Below, in pieces: positions 19,241 through 29,327 of a stretch of DNA of 64,000 bases (positions are counted from its first letter, which is position 1; the number at the start of each line of letters is the position of its first letter). Under the pieces are notes generated by a model. The model ran no database searches, was not told the DNA's origin, and saw nothing but the letters and a program-made list of their open reading frames with translations. Origin of the DNA: Flagellimonas aurea. GTDB lineage: Bacteria > Bacteroidota > Bacteroidia > Flavobacteriales > Flavobacteriaceae. A program made the position numbers and the translations under genes. Where the stretch lies: positions 520,512 to 584,511 of the forward strand of contig NZ_JAFLNL010000002.1 in the NCBI RefSeq assembly GCF_017313785.1, written 5' to 3'.

Positions 19241-19273
19241 AAGGCCGTCATATTGTAATGACGGCCTTTTTTT
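19241..19273 (+). terminator. Terminator of pruA
   Basis: Hairpin with 11-bp stem AAGGCCGTCAT/ATGACGGCCTT and a short loop, followed by a run of T, 21 bases past the pruA stop. Confidence 0.9.
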
Positions 19274-19292
19274 GTTCAATTCGATTTTGGTC

Positions 19293-19331
19293 AAAAAAAA
19301 AGGCCGTAAAAGCAATGCCCTTACGACCTTT
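19293..19331 (-). terminator. Terminator of the proline dehydrogenase gene
   Basis: Read on the minus strand: AAAGGTCGTAA pairs with TTACGGCCTTT through one G-U wobble, then a run of eight or more T. It lies just past the stop at 19353. Its stem resembles that of the facing pruA terminator. Confidence 0.8.
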
Positions 19332-19352
19332 ACATACACCATTACGAATTCA

Positions 19353-20546
19353 TTATCTCAATTTGGCCATTTCCTTTCGTCGTTGTAATTCTTTTTTGAG
19401 CAATTCCATTTCCCTTGAAGATTGTGAACCTACGGATGAGTTTTCTTCTGCTCGGCGAATCAAATACGGCATTACATCTTTAATTGGTCCGAAGGGCACA
19501 TATTTTACCACATTATACCCTGCTTTGGCCATGTTAAAACTAATGTTATCGCTCATCCCGAACAACTGACCAAACCAAACGCGCGAGTCTGTAACGCTAA
19601 TTCCCTGATTGTAGAGCTTCTTAACCAATTCCCTACAACTGATTTCGTTATGGGTTCCGAGAAACAAATCAAGAACATCCAGGTTTTCAAGAACAAAATC
19701 TACCCCGTTATCAAAATTTTTATCGGTCGTGGATTTGTCCGGACATACTGGGCTATCATATCCTCGTGCCAAAGCTCTGTCCCTTTCCTTTTCCATGTAG
19801 GCACCGCGAACCAACTTTACCCCCACTCTGATTCCGCTCTTTTCCCCAAAATCCTTTAAATGTTTTAGGTAGTCGTATTTTTTGCTCAAATAAAGTTGAA
19901 CGGTTGCAAAAACAACAGTTCGCTCTTTGTTGTATTTAAGCATCATATCTTCTGTAAGCCCATCAACGGCATTGTGGCTCCAAGACTCTTCAGCATCTAC
20001 CATAATCTTTAAATTATCGGTCTCTGCCACTGCCCTACATATGGCTTCAAATCTTTTTTTTATTCTTGCCCATTCTTCAGATTCCGACAAATTCATAGGT
20101 ACATTTTCCGAAACCTTACGAAAAATTTCCAGCCTACCGAGTCCTGTTGGCTTGAAAACCAAAAAAGGAATCTGCTTTTGAAATTCGGAGAACTTACAGA
20201 TTTTAAGCAGTGTATCTAAAGTGGCATCAAAATTTTTATCGTTCTCAGCTCCTTCGACAGAATAGTCCAATATGGACATTACTTCCCCATTTTGATATAG
20301 TTGATCTATTTGTGTTTTGCATTCTTGAAGGCTCTCACCTCCGCAAAACTGGGAAAAAATGGTTTTCTTTAATATTCCCTTTATCGGAAGTCTAGCTTGA
20401 AAAGCGAAATTAAGCATAGGTTTCGCCAGCTTGGTAAGCTGACCATACTCCAACATTCCAAATAAGAATTTGGCCTTTTTAAGTTCCATATTGGACTTTG
20501 TGGCAAAGGCCGTTTCTGTATTGTTAAAATTTAAAATGTCCGACAT
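19353..20546 (-). CDS. Proline dehydrogenase
   Basis: FAD-dependent monofunctional proline dehydrogenase of about 397 aa, oxidising L-proline to 1-pyrroline-5-carboxylate and passing electrons to the quinone pool. The barrel shows VDAEESW, KLVRGAYMEKERDRA, LGTHNE and the C-terminal YLIRRAEENSS block, which holds the paired Arg and Glu that bind proline. The ATG at 20546 (MSDILNF) is preferred over a TTG 18 bases upstream. It is separate from pruA, not a fused PutA, and convergent with it: the two steps of one pathway on opposite strands. Confidence 0.95.
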   Translation of the reverse strand: MSDILNFNNTETAFATKSNMELKKAKFLFGMLEYGQLTKLAKPMLNFAFQARLPIKGILKKTIFSQFCGGESLQECKTQIDQLYQNGEVMSILDYSVEGAENDKNFDATLDTLLKICKFSEFQKQIPFLVFKPTGLGRLEIFRKVSENVPMNLSESEEWARIKKRFEAICRAVAETDNLKIMVDAEESWSHNAVDGLTEDMMLKYNKERTVVFATVQLYLSKKYDYLKHLKDFGEKSGIRVGVKLVRGAYMEKERDRALARGYDSPVCPDKSTTDKNFDNGVDFVLENLDVLDLFLGTHNEISCRELVKKLYNQGISVTDSRVWFGQLFGMSDNISFNMAKAGYNVVKYVPFGPIKDVMPYLIRRAEENSSVGSQSSREMELLKKELQRRKEMAKLR

Positions 20547-20680
20547 GATGTAAATTGTTAACAATTGCCACGATAGGGGTTACCCTAAAATTGGGTATAA
20601 GTTTCTTGCTCGTTGAAACATCAGGTTTACCGTAACAACCTATTTGTTCATACTGAAATGATTTTTGTTTGTAGTGAAGT

Positions 20681-20710
20681 ATCGTGGTGATTGCGAACAA
20701 CCACCACGAT
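20681..20710. repeat. 9-bp inverted repeat between proline dehydrogenase and amidohydrolase genes
   Basis: ATCGTGGTG and CACCACGAT are perfect arms around a 12-base loop. No T-run follows on either strand, so it is not a typical terminator. A related CCACGAT occurs near 20570, upstream of the proline dehydrogenase start. It could be a regulator site or an RNA-processing hairpin at the end of the amidohydrolase transcript. Confidence 0.4.
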
Positions 20711-20754
20711 TGTAAAAAGGGTATATATTCTAACCTATTAAAATCAAACTAATT

Positions 20755-22362
20755 TTACCCTTTTATTCCTGGTTGCAATATTTTATAGTTTTTGGCTTCT
20801 TTTTCCTTATCCACCATTTCCTTCACATCTTTCAACAATTGTTTGGCATCATAGATGATTCCGTCCTTGATGGTATACTTTACACCACCCACTCTTTCAA
20901 TGGTATTGTCCTCCATTAATTTGATGGCCCCAGTTCCGTACAACGATTTAAGGTTCGCCAACGGGTTCTCTTCTGTAATCACGAAATCTGCCAATTTGCC
21001 CACGGCAATGGTACCTATCTCATCATCCATACCCAAAGACTCCGCTCCGTTGAGTGTTGCTGCTTTGATTACTTCTAACGGGTGAAAACCGGCCTCACGC
21101 AACAATTCCATTTCTCTTGGATATGCAAATCCGTACAATTCGTAAATAAAACCTGCATCGGTTCCTACTGTTACACGACCACCACGGTTTTTATATTCGT
21201 TGATGAAAGTCATCCAAAGTTCGTAGTTGGCCTTCCAATCAATCTCTCTTTCTGTTCCCCAATAGTGCCAATAAGAACCGTGGGATTGACGGCTTGGTGA
21301 GTAGAATTCCCAAAGCGTCGGCAAAGTATACTCCTCGTGCCACTCAGCTCTTCTTGCTCTTGCCAAATCACGGTTGGCCTCATAAATCACCATTGTTGGC
21401 GATAGTGTAAAGTCCAACTCGAGCAACTCCTCCATTACGGCATTCCATTTATCGGAATATGGTTTTGCTGCCTGGGTCCACAACTGGCCTGCTTCACCAA
21501 AACGATCTTGCTCGTTCTGATAGTTATAGTCCAAAGAATAATCCTGAACTGTCCTATCATTGAACAATGCCTCTGGAAGTCCATACCAGTGTTCCATTGC
21601 CGTTAAACCTGCACGAGCGCTGTGAAGCACGTTCCATTGCCCCACATAGGTCTGGGAGTGGTGCATTTTGGAACGAAGTCCCAATTTTTTGTTCTCCACC
21701 AATGCAGCTTCCATAACTTTTGGTGGGGCTCCAAAGAATTTGATACCATCCGCTCCTTTTTTGGCATTTGCACGGACCCATTCGATGGCCTGCTCCGGTG
21801 TGGCAATGTTCTCTCTACCCATTTCACCATTAAGTTTACTACCAAAAGCAGTATATGCTTTGATTCGTGGGGCGGTAATTTCATTGTTTTTACTTTTCTT
21901 CTTGTGTTCCAAGGTCCACTCTATGCCATTGCCAGATGCTGGGTCGGCGATCGTAGTGATTCCATGTCCCATCCAAAGTTTAAAAACATACTCGGCAGAA
22001 GTTCCTTGTGCCATTCCGCCAATATGGGCGTGGGTATCCACAAAACCGGGCATTATGTACATTCCTTCGGCATTTAGTTCTTTTCCTCCAGGCTTTAGAG
22101 CTGGGCGTCTTTTAGGGTCTATTGGAACCCCTGGATAGCCAACCACCCTGACATCTACGATTTTGTTGTTTTCCACAACGATATCCACAGGGCCCTGTGG
22201 CGGGGCCAGTGTACCGTTTATCATCGTAGCTCCTCTGATGATCAGTTGGCTCCAAGGCCCTTCTCCTTCGGCACGCTCCGGTGCTTTTTCAATTTGTCCG
22301 TACATTGCTCCTTGCACTAAGGCAACAGCAAGAATCAATAAGTGAAATTTTAGTTTCTTCAT
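20755..22362 (-). CDS. Secreted metal-dependent amidohydrolase (copy A)
   Basis: Exported amidohydrolase-superfamily enzyme of 535 aa with a signal peptide ending near MYGQ. Metal and active-site residues are visible: DTHAHI (the HxH pair), KKGADGIKFF (the Lys region), the His residues in SKMHHSQT and MEHWYGL, and VGTDAGF (Asp). The closing block ESLGMDDEIGTIAVGKLADFVI is typical of imidazolonepropionase/prolidase-like members, which cleave cyclic amides or dipeptides. It lies 48 bases after the S10 carboxypeptidase gene and is probably co-transcribed. It is clearly paralogous to the protein at 31438-33018 on the other side of the SusCD genes. Substrate unknown. Confidence 0.88.
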   Translation of the reverse strand: MKKLKFHLLILAVALVQGAMYGQIEKAPERAEGEGPWSQLIIRGATMINGTLAPPQGPVDIVVENNKIVDVRVVGYPGVPIDPKRRPALKPGGKELNAEGMYIMPGFVDTHAHIGGMAQGTSAEYVFKLWMGHGITTIADPASGNGIEWTLEHKKKSKNNEITAPRIKAYTAFGSKLNGEMGRENIATPEQAIEWVRANAKKGADGIKFFGAPPKVMEAALVENKKLGLRSKMHHSQTYVGQWNVLHSARAGLTAMEHWYGLPEALFNDRTVQDYSLDYNYQNEQDRFGEAGQLWTQAAKPYSDKWNAVMEELLELDFTLSPTMVIYEANRDLARARRAEWHEEYTLPTLWEFYSPSRQSHGSYWHYWGTEREIDWKANYELWMTFINEYKNRGGRVTVGTDAGFIYELYGFAYPREMELLREAGFHPLEVIKAATLNGAESLGMDDEIGTIAVGKLADFVITEENPLANLKSLYGTGAIKLMEDNTIERVGGVKYTIKDGIIYDAKQLLKDVKEMVDKEKEAKNYKILQPGIKG

Positions 22363-22410
22363 TTTATAAGTTAATTGTAGTCTATTCTATTTTGGCCCTG
22401 CATCAGTTGT

Positions 22411-23910
22411 TTACTTTCTACTATATTTTGCGGGCATTCCTTCTGCCGGGAGCGACTTTGCGATAAACTCCCTGAGGTCATCGTTTGCGGTTTGCAAATC
22501 CTCATTCCTAAGATACATCATATGTCCGCTCCTATAACCTTTCCACTCCATTCTATCTTTAAGTTTACCACTGGGGTCCATCTGCCACATGTTATATTTT
22601 GCATTGAAGTAGTCCGTACCTCCATCATAATATCCGGATTGAACCAATACATTCAAGTACGGGTTTTGTGCCATAGCCTGTCTCAAATCGTATCCTGTTG
22701 TATTGTTGCTTCTATCCCAAGGACGCACCGGACCAAACATGTTATACTTTATATCGGTATGATAATTTAGATAGTTTTTGAAGTAATGGTTGATGGCTGG
22801 TGTGAAGGAATGTAACCAACTGGTTAGTTCTGCCGCGTAATCGGGCCTTGTTCCTGCGGTCTGCTCATCGATTCCCAAGTAGCGTGAATCCAATCTACCT
22901 ATATTGTAGCCTTCATCTCTCAATAATTCTTTCCAAAAGAAGGTTTTTGGTATACGTAGGTTATGCTCCAATATCACTTTCTCCGATAATCCAGAGTATC
23001 TCGCTATTGTTGCTGCAACTTGTTTTTTTTCTGATTCTGGCAAATATCCTCCCTTAGAGATTGCCGGGGTAAGTACATCAATGGTATAGGCCTCTACTTC
23101 CGGAAGAATCTCCACTAAATCCTTGGATTGCAAATCAGCAGGTAATTGCTCGTGGAACCAAGCCGCAGCAGTATAATAGGGTAAGAAGTTCGCTGCACCT
23201 GCAACAGCACCTCTTTCTATTCCCAAGGTTGTTGGGGAAACCAAAATAACCCCGTTCAAATACATCCAATGGGAGTTTTGGAGCTCTAATGACAACCCTG
23301 AAACCCTTGGTGTTCCGTAGCTTTCTCCAATTAAAAATTTGGGTGAGGCCCAACGGTTGTTTCTTGTGACAAAATTATCAATCCATGTCGCCAAGTATTT
23401 TATATCCTGTTTAACACCAAAAAAGGTCTCCGATTTGGTCTTATCGTCCATTTCGTTTATAGCTCTGGAGTAACCCGTATTCACCGGGTTTACATAAACG
23501 ATGTCGGCGACGTCCAAAATGGAATTAGGGTTATCCTTAATTCCATAGGGTTGTACCGGATATCCTTCTTCATCAATATTCAAAATTTTTGGTCCGGTAT
23601 ATGCAATGTGCATCCAAACCGAAGCTGAGCCTGGACCACCGTTGAAAGAAATTACCAATGGTCTTTTGGCAATATTGTCCACATCCGTTCTTTGGTAATA
23701 GGTAAAAAACAGTCCGGCTATTATTTTTCCTTTATCGTCCCATACAGGTTGCTTACCAGTTGTTGCTTTGTATTTTACTTCTTTCCCTTTAATATTCACC
23801 CTGCCTTGTACAGTTACCGTTGAGTCCATTGCGGTATTCAACTGCTGTGCAGAAACTGTTGTGCCTATAAAAAAGAGAAGGTATATTATTTTGTTAAGTC
23901 TTATGTTCAT
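22411..23910 (-). CDS. Secreted S10-family serine carboxypeptidase
   Basis: Exported alpha/beta-hydrolase of 499 aa with a signal peptide (to about residue 21). The family S10 marks are present: ISFNGGPGSASVW (oxyanion region), VYVNPVNTGYSRA, the nucleophile in FLIGESYGTPRV, and probably the Asp in GYYDGGTDY and the His in GYRSGHMMYLR. S10 enzymes remove C-terminal residues from peptides, at acidic pH in the classical members. It precedes the amidohydrolase gene by 48 bases and follows the SusD gene after a terminator. The context suggests peptide processing outside the cytoplasm. Confidence 0.9.
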   Translation of the reverse strand: MNIRLNKIIYLLFFIGTTVSAQQLNTAMDSTVTVQGRVNIKGKEVKYKATTGKQPVWDDKGKIIAGLFFTYYQRTDVDNIAKRPLVISFNGGPGSASVWMHIAYTGPKILNIDEEGYPVQPYGIKDNPNSILDVADIVYVNPVNTGYSRAINEMDDKTKSETFFGVKQDIKYLATWIDNFVTRNNRWASPKFLIGESYGTPRVSGLSLELQNSHWMYLNGVILVSPTTLGIERGAVAGAANFLPYYTAAAWFHEQLPADLQSKDLVEILPEVEAYTIDVLTPAISKGGYLPESEKKQVAATIARYSGLSEKVILEHNLRIPKTFFWKELLRDEGYNIGRLDSRYLGIDEQTAGTRPDYAAELTSWLHSFTPAINHYFKNYLNYHTDIKYNMFGPVRPWDRSNNTTGYDLRQAMAQNPYLNVLVQSGYYDGGTDYFNAKYNMWQMDPSGKLKDRMEWKGYRSGHMMYLRNEDLQTANDDLREFIAKSLPAEGMPAKYSRK

Positions 23911-24000
23911 GGTTTTTACTTTTTAATGTGACGAGGATAGCCCAAAACGTTGGGTACAACAATTTATATCTTTAGAAATTTAAATGTGCGATCCATTAAT

Positions 24001-24066
24001 TAAAAAAGGGGCAGGATTTTGATTTATTGAGCAATCAAATTTAGATAGAGCATATCCTGCCCCTTT
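24001..24066 (-). terminator. Terminator of the STN-SusC/SusD operon
   Basis: A 13-bp perfect stem (AAAGGGGCAGGAT/ATCCTGCCCCTTT) encloses a smaller hairpin (TTTGATT/AATCAAA) and is followed on the minus strand by six T. It separates susD from the S10 gene, so the latter probably has its own promoter. Confidence 0.8.
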
Positions 24067-24158
24067 GAGCTAATCAAACGGATAAAAAAATCAATGAGAG
24101 CCTGAGCTGGGTCACAGCCCAGGCAATCTTATGGTTAAGTTGGTTATTTTACAAGAAT

Positions 24159-25577
24159 TTAATCCACATCCCAGAACAAACTTGTCGTAAGCAGGTCTCC
24201 ACCTATGACCGCAGCTGCGCTTTCATAATTGGCCCTGTTCAAGGTTTGCTCGGAAATAGGGTACGTCAATCTTACGGGGACAGTTGGAACAAAGGATTGA
24301 GGTGGGGCTTCTAAGGTTGGATAATCCAATCTTCTGTACTCTGTCCACGCTTCCAATCCTTGGTTGAACAATGCCACCCATTTTTGCATACCTATTTTTT
24401 CTTCCCAAGTACCGGGAGCGCTAGTATATGCTACTTCTGGATTAGCCAAGTAGGCAGCTGCGCTGTCTCCAAGTCCGTAATAATCAAAATTTGCCTGTAT
24501 GGCCGCATTGTAGTGCGATTCTGCATCGGTCACCCCAGCGATTCCTCTTTCAGCTGCTTCTGCCAACAAAAATTCTATTGTTGCATAATCCAAAAGGATT
24601 ACCGGAGTGGTAGGCTGATAGAACAGTGTTCCAAATCTGGAGAAATCAAAATAAGCTACCACAAGGCCGGATTCTGAACCTCGATACACACCATCTGTGC
24701 CATCTACTTCTTGAAAGAAAACTGATCTTCGTGGATCTTCCAATTCGTTCATGTAGTCGATAAAAACATCTGTTCCCACAAAGTCCCTACGGTTACCTAC
24801 TGCTAAATCCGTCCAAAGTTCAGCGGTATTTGGCTGTGACTCCAAATGCTCTATTTGTGCAATATCTGCATTTGAGGTAAAGATATTTGGCAAGGCGGTG
24901 GTTATGGCATCGTTGGCCAAAGTAGGATTGGCGTCAATGATCCTCATTCCCATTTGGAACAATAATGAACTTCCAAAACTGCTCCAGCTGGCCACATCTC
25001 CATTATAAAGAAGGTCTTGACCCCATGAAGGTTGGGATGCATCCAAAGCACTGATGGCTGCGGTCAACCTTGCAATCAAATCAGTGTAGATTGCCTCTTG
25101 ATCATCATATTCTGGTGAAATGTTATCCACATCCAGTGCTTGTGAATAGGGAATATTTCCAAAAGACTCCACAAGTTTGGACCATGTATACACCTGAACA
25201 ATCTCAATGATCGCCAATTGATTTTCGTTTGCGGGAGTCAGACTCTCAGCACTTTGAATTACTTCCTCACTTTGGCGAAGGTTGTTCAAGATATCCATAT
25301 ACACCTCGTTCCAGGTAAAGTTGGAATAGTACGTGGTTCCCTCGTTATAGGTTACAGAGGAAATTTGCTGCACCAACAATCTGGTTGTATTAAATGGGTT
25401 ACCATTGGCCCCATAGGTGATACCGCTCATGGTATCGGACAGATTTTTCACGGCATTGTTGAAAAAGGTCTCCGCCGGAGCCTCTGTTGCGTTCTTCACG
25501 TCCACGTTCATGTCTTCCAAATCACCGGAACATGAGAAAAACAGTGCCATTAAAATTATGATATAATAGTTTTTCAT
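24159..25577 (-). CDS. SusD/RagB-like substrate-binding lipoprotein (SusD-like 2 type)
   Basis: Surface lipoprotein of 472 aa; the signal peptide ends at FFSC. It forms the lid of the TonB-dependent transporter encoded 18 bases upstream. The helical TPR-like frame is recognisable by LLVQQISSVTYNEG, VQVYTWSKLVESFGNIPYSQAL, DYATIEFLLAEAAERG and ALFNQGLEAWTEYRRLDYP, which match the SusD-like 2 group rather than classical starch SusD. The ligand pocket cannot be read. Given its enzyme neighbours, a peptide or amide substrate is as likely as a glycan. Confidence 0.92.
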   Translation of the reverse strand: MKNYYIIILMALFFSCSGDLEDMNVDVKNATEAPAETFFNNAVKNLSDTMSGITYGANGNPFNTTRLLVQQISSVTYNEGTTYYSNFTWNEVYMDILNNLRQSEEVIQSAESLTPANENQLAIIEIVQVYTWSKLVESFGNIPYSQALDVDNISPEYDDQEAIYTDLIARLTAAISALDASQPSWGQDLLYNGDVASWSSFGSSLLFQMGMRIIDANPTLANDAITTALPNIFTSNADIAQIEHLESQPNTAELWTDLAVGNRRDFVGTDVFIDYMNELEDPRRSVFFQEVDGTDGVYRGSESGLVVAYFDFSRFGTLFYQPTTPVILLDYATIEFLLAEAAERGIAGVTDAESHYNAAIQANFDYYGLGDSAAAYLANPEVAYTSAPGTWEEKIGMQKWVALFNQGLEAWTEYRRLDYPTLEAPPQSFVPTVPVRLTYPISEQTLNRANYESAAAVIGGDLLTTSLFWDVD

Positions 25578-25595
25578 TTTCTGATTTTTTTGGGT

Positions 25596-28500
25596 TTAGA
25601 ATTGAACTTGTAGGTTAAAACCGATATTTCTTACCGTAGGCAAAACCCCGTTTTGAGAACCTTGCAAGTTACCGGAACTCAATCCAGCTTCTGGGTCAGC
25701 ATATGGCAGGTTCTTATGGATGATCCACAAATTGGAACCTGTTAACCCCAATCTTAACGATTGAATGCTAAGTTTGTCCATAAAGGCCATTTTTGGGAAG
25801 TTATAGTTCAAGGCAACTTCTCTCAACTTCACATAAGATGCGTCGTATACGAAGTGCGCCTGTGGTGCCATAACACTACCTGTTGCATTTCTGTAATTAT
25901 CCATTGCAGTTCTAACGGTGTTTGGAGATCCATCAGGAGCTACACCGTCCAATATGATTCCCCCGCCATCGGCCAAGGAGTTTCTTATTGGATTGCCCAA
26001 ATCGTTAAGTCCTACAGACCAAGCGTACAGCCCTGAACGGTTACCTGTTGAGATATCGTTCGAATACACATCTCCGCCACTTTGGATATCGATCAAGAAA
26101 CTCAAATCAAAGTTTTTGTACCTTAACTGGTTGGTGATACCCGCTGTCCAATCTGGGGTAATGTTACCGATTACGTTGTTGGAAGTGGTTGTACGCTCGT
26201 AAGCACCAGTTTCTTGGTTTATTAAACGTTTTCCATCCACGTAAATGTAATCGGTTCCTTGAATGGTTCCATAAGGTTCCCCCACTGTTGCATTAATGGA
26301 AACTCCACTTACCGTTCCCAATTGTAGGTTGCTACCACCTTCGAACAAGGAAACTACCTCACTCTGGTTCTTTGCCCAGTTTACATTGGCTTTCCATTGA
26401 AAATCCTCCGTTTTTACGATGTCTCCATTAATGGCCACCTCAATACCCTTGTTCTCAACTTCTCCAGCGTTCACAAATCTAGAAGAGTATCCTGTTGTGG
26501 TTGAAATGGCCACAGGGATGATCTGATCCTTGGAATTTGTTTGGTAAAGAGATAGATCAAAGCCTAATCTACTGTTCAAGAATCTCATTTCAAGACCTGC
26601 TTCGTAACTGATAGTTGTTTCGGGCAATAGGTCTTCGTTGTTCTTGGTATCGTTTGTTCCGTACAAAGGAACTGCTCCAAATGGTGTCGGTTTGTTCAAT
26701 ACATCGATCAAACTGTTTGCTGGTGCGGAACTACCTACCTCTGCATAGTTTAAACGAAGTTTACCAAAACTCAACCAGTTTTTGTCCACTAAATTGGAAA
26801 ACACAAAACTGGAAGAAATGGATGGATAGAAATATGTACTGTTCTCTTCTGGCAATGTAGAGGAATGGTCAAACCGTCCTGTTAAATCTACATAGATCAA
26901 GTTATCGTAACCGAACGAGGCCAGACCGTAATATCCATCAACTCCAACTTTCTCCACATTCTCTATGGGTGCTGGTGGTAAGTTCAATGAATTTGAAAGG
27001 GAGAACAAATCCGGAAGTACCAATCCACCGTTTGTTTCGGCATATATGGAACTTAAGTCCGTTCTTCTGATATTGGCTCCCAAAACACCGCTGATGTTCA
27101 ACTTGTCTGTAACATATTTGTTGAAGTTGATCATCAAATCATAGTTTTCTTCACTATAGTTGATGTTTCTCCTGGAATATCTTCCCACGGCACCAGCTGT
27201 ACCTACATTATTCCTTTCTTCTTGAATAAAGGAATAGGTATCCAAGGAGACCCTACCTTCCACATTCAACCAGTCGGTGAATTTATATTTTGCGGATACG
27301 TTTCCAAAAATCCTACTACGGGAATCGTTCTGATAGTTTTCGTAAACGACCCAGTAAGGGTTATCGATTGTACCTCCCATAAATGGGTCAACATTGGTTC
27401 CCGTGTTGAAATAGGCATCCTTCAATTCGTCTATACCAACGTTCATGGCCCAGTACCTTCTCATGGATGAGATTACGTTCTGTGCATTGGCACCAGTTTC
27501 ACTACCTGTCCTATTTCGTCCCAAGGCATCGGTAAGGATATAATTGGCACTTCCCGAAACGGAGAACTTATCGGTAATATCAAAAGTTGTATTGATGGAA
27601 ATGTTGTCCCTGGTCATATTACTGTTAGGCATCAACCCATCTTGATTGAAACGGGTATAGGCAATCCTATAGGTTGCCTTATCACTTCCACCAGCAACCG
27701 CAACACTATTGGTCATAGTTACGGGGGTTTCAAAGAAATCGATCAATCTGCTTTCCGGAGCAACCCATGGACTTGGTTGGAGATAATACGGAGATCCTTC
27801 GTAAAAGGAATCCCATTGATATACCATTAGATTGGGATCAAACTGCGCACCATAAGAACCATATGCGGTAGCTGGTGTCACCAAATCCAATTCCCCATCG
27901 CCATTCACATCTTGGTCATTGAAAAAACTCATTCCATCGTTACCATAAACAGGACCATATCCTGTACCGTACTGATATTGGAAATCTGGCCATGTGGATT
28001 TATCGATGAATCCCATGGTAACGTTTGAGTTGATAGTTACTGTTGGTTTTTGTTTTGCACCGGCTCCAGATTTAGTGGTAATGATCACCGCACCGTTTGT
28101 GGCCCTAGAACCATAAAGTGCCGTTGCGGCCGCACCTTTAAGTACGTTAATGGATTTGATATCGTTCGGGTTGATATCCGAGGCCATGTTACCGTAATCG
28201 AAACCACCGGTACCACTCTGCTGATCGGCAGTGTTGAAGTTGGAGTTGCTCACAGGAACACCATCCACAACGAACAAGGCTTGGTTGTTACCTGTTAAAG
28301 AGGTACTACCACGAATTACAACGTTACTGGATCCGCCCATGTTGGTGTTGTTCTTGATCTGTACCCCGGCAATTTTACCGGACAATGCGTTCACCACGTT
28401 ATCGGTGGGAGTTCTGTTAACATCTTCGCCATCAACTTCTTGCGTTGCATATCCCAAAGATTTTTTCTCTCTGGAAATACCAAGGGCGGTAACTACAACC

Positions 28501-29159
28501 TCATCCAACTGTGCGGAATCTTCTTGGAGTTCAATAGTGATGGGACCGCTACCCGTAACTTCGGTCTCCGAAGTCTTAAAACCGATGTAGGACACCACTA
28601 AAATGTCTCCTGGTTCGGCCTCTATGGTAAAATTTCCATCAAAATCCGTTTGGGCACCGTTGGACGTTCCTTTAACCATAACGTTCGCACCCAATAAAGG
28701 TACCCCGCTAAAATCCACGACCGTACCTGTTACAGTACTCTGTATTATTGGCTTAACGGGTTCCGTCGAAGAAAATCCATCCGATGATTTTTTACTTGCA
28801 GATTTCATCAGTATGATTTGTCTACCACGGATTTGATAAACCACTTTAGTGTCCCTGAACAAAAGCGTCAGGATATCCTCAACTTTTTGGTCTTTTGTCT
28901 TTAAACTTACTTTCTTTTTTAAAGGGATTTGACTGTACTCATACATAAAACGATACTCGGAACGAGACTCGATCTCGCCCAATGCGCTCTCTATGGTAAC
29001 TTCTTCTAAATCAAGTGAAAGCTTTTCTCCTTGCGAATCGGAGTTAGCCGCCTTAATTTGGATTATCGAAGCAATTATTAGAAAAATGGTCAATTTGGTT
29101 GATAAACCATTCTTCAAGAATCTCTTTAAAAAAAGAATTCTAGATGGTTTTTTTTTCAT
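25596..29159 (-). CDS. SusC-like TonB-dependent transporter with STN signalling domain
   Basis: Outer-membrane transporter of 1187 aa. After the signal peptide come an STN domain (residues about 45-115; VTIESALGEIESRSEYRF), a carboxypeptidase-regulatory-like domain (about 140-225; SGVPLLGANVMVKGTSNGAQTD), the plug (DEVVVTALGISREKKSLGYA, then GVQIKNNTNMGGSSNVVIRG) and a long 22-strand beta-barrel. The STN domain marks transporters that signal to a FecR anti-sigma factor; the fecR gene lies directly upstream. It is cotranscribed with susD. Energy comes from TonB/ExbBD, not encoded here. A plus-strand terminator-like hairpin lies in its leader. Confidence 0.95.
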   Translation of the reverse strand: MKKKPSRILFLKRFLKNGLSTKLTIFLIIASIIQIKAANSDSQGEKLSLDLEEVTIESALGEIESRSEYRFMYEYSQIPLKKKVSLKTKDQKVEDILTLLFRDTKVVYQIRGRQIILMKSASKKSSDGFSSTEPVKPIIQSTVTGTVVDFSGVPLLGANVMVKGTSNGAQTDFDGNFTIEAEPGDILVVSYIGFKTSETEVTGSGPITIELQEDSAQLDEVVVTALGISREKKSLGYATQEVDGEDVNRTPTDNVVNALSGKIAGVQIKNNTNMGGSSNVVIRGSTSLTGNNQALFVVDGVPVSNSNFNTADQQSGTGGFDYGNMASDINPNDIKSINVLKGAAATALYGSRATNGAVIITTKSGAGAKQKPTVTINSNVTMGFIDKSTWPDFQYQYGTGYGPVYGNDGMSFFNDQDVNGDGELDLVTPATAYGSYGAQFDPNLMVYQWDSFYEGSPYYLQPSPWVAPESRLIDFFETPVTMTNSVAVAGGSDKATYRIAYTRFNQDGLMPNSNMTRDNISINTTFDITDKFSVSGSANYILTDALGRNRTGSETGANAQNVISSMRRYWAMNVGIDELKDAYFNTGTNVDPFMGGTIDNPYWVVYENYQNDSRSRIFGNVSAKYKFTDWLNVEGRVSLDTYSFIQEERNNVGTAGAVGRYSRRNINYSEENYDLMINFNKYVTDKLNISGVLGANIRRTDLSSIYAETNGGLVLPDLFSLSNSLNLPPAPIENVEKVGVDGYYGLASFGYDNLIYVDLTGRFDHSSTLPEENSTYFYPSISSSFVFSNLVDKNWLSFGKLRLNYAEVGSSAPANSLIDVLNKPTPFGAVPLYGTNDTKNNEDLLPETTISYEAGLEMRFLNSRLGFDLSLYQTNSKDQIIPVAISTTTGYSSRFVNAGEVENKGIEVAINGDIVKTEDFQWKANVNWAKNQSEVVSLFEGGSNLQLGTVSGVSINATVGEPYGTIQGTDYIYVDGKRLINQETGAYERTTTSNNVIGNITPDWTAGITNQLRYKNFDLSFLIDIQSGGDVYSNDISTGNRSGLYAWSVGLNDLGNPIRNSLADGGGIILDGVAPDGSPNTVRTAMDNYRNATGSVMAPQAHFVYDASYVKLREVALNYNFPKMAFMDKLSIQSLRLGLTGSNLWIIHKNLPYADPEAGLSSGNLQGSQNGVLPTVRNIGFNLQVQF

Positions 29160-29212
29160 AATTTTGAGTTGATTTAATTAGTTTGAATCGATATTTATTA
29201 CACACAGTTCAA

Positions 29213-29243
29213 GAGAGGGAATGGGCCAACATTCCCTTTTTTT
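29213..29243 (+). terminator. Plus-strand terminator-like hairpin in the susC leader
   Basis: GGGAATG at 29217 pairs with CATTCCC at 29230 across a six-base loop, followed by seven T on the plus strand; AGAG before the stem can extend it through A-U and G-U pairs. There is no plus-strand gene to terminate: it lies antisense in the fecR-susC gap, as would the end of a cis-antisense RNA. Confidence 0.5.
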
Positions 29244-29327
29244 GTGTGCTTTTTTTAATAAAAAAGTCATTTCATTGGCATATATATTTTAGTATTAATA
29301 GTTTATCGTTTGGTTGTTATCTATCTG

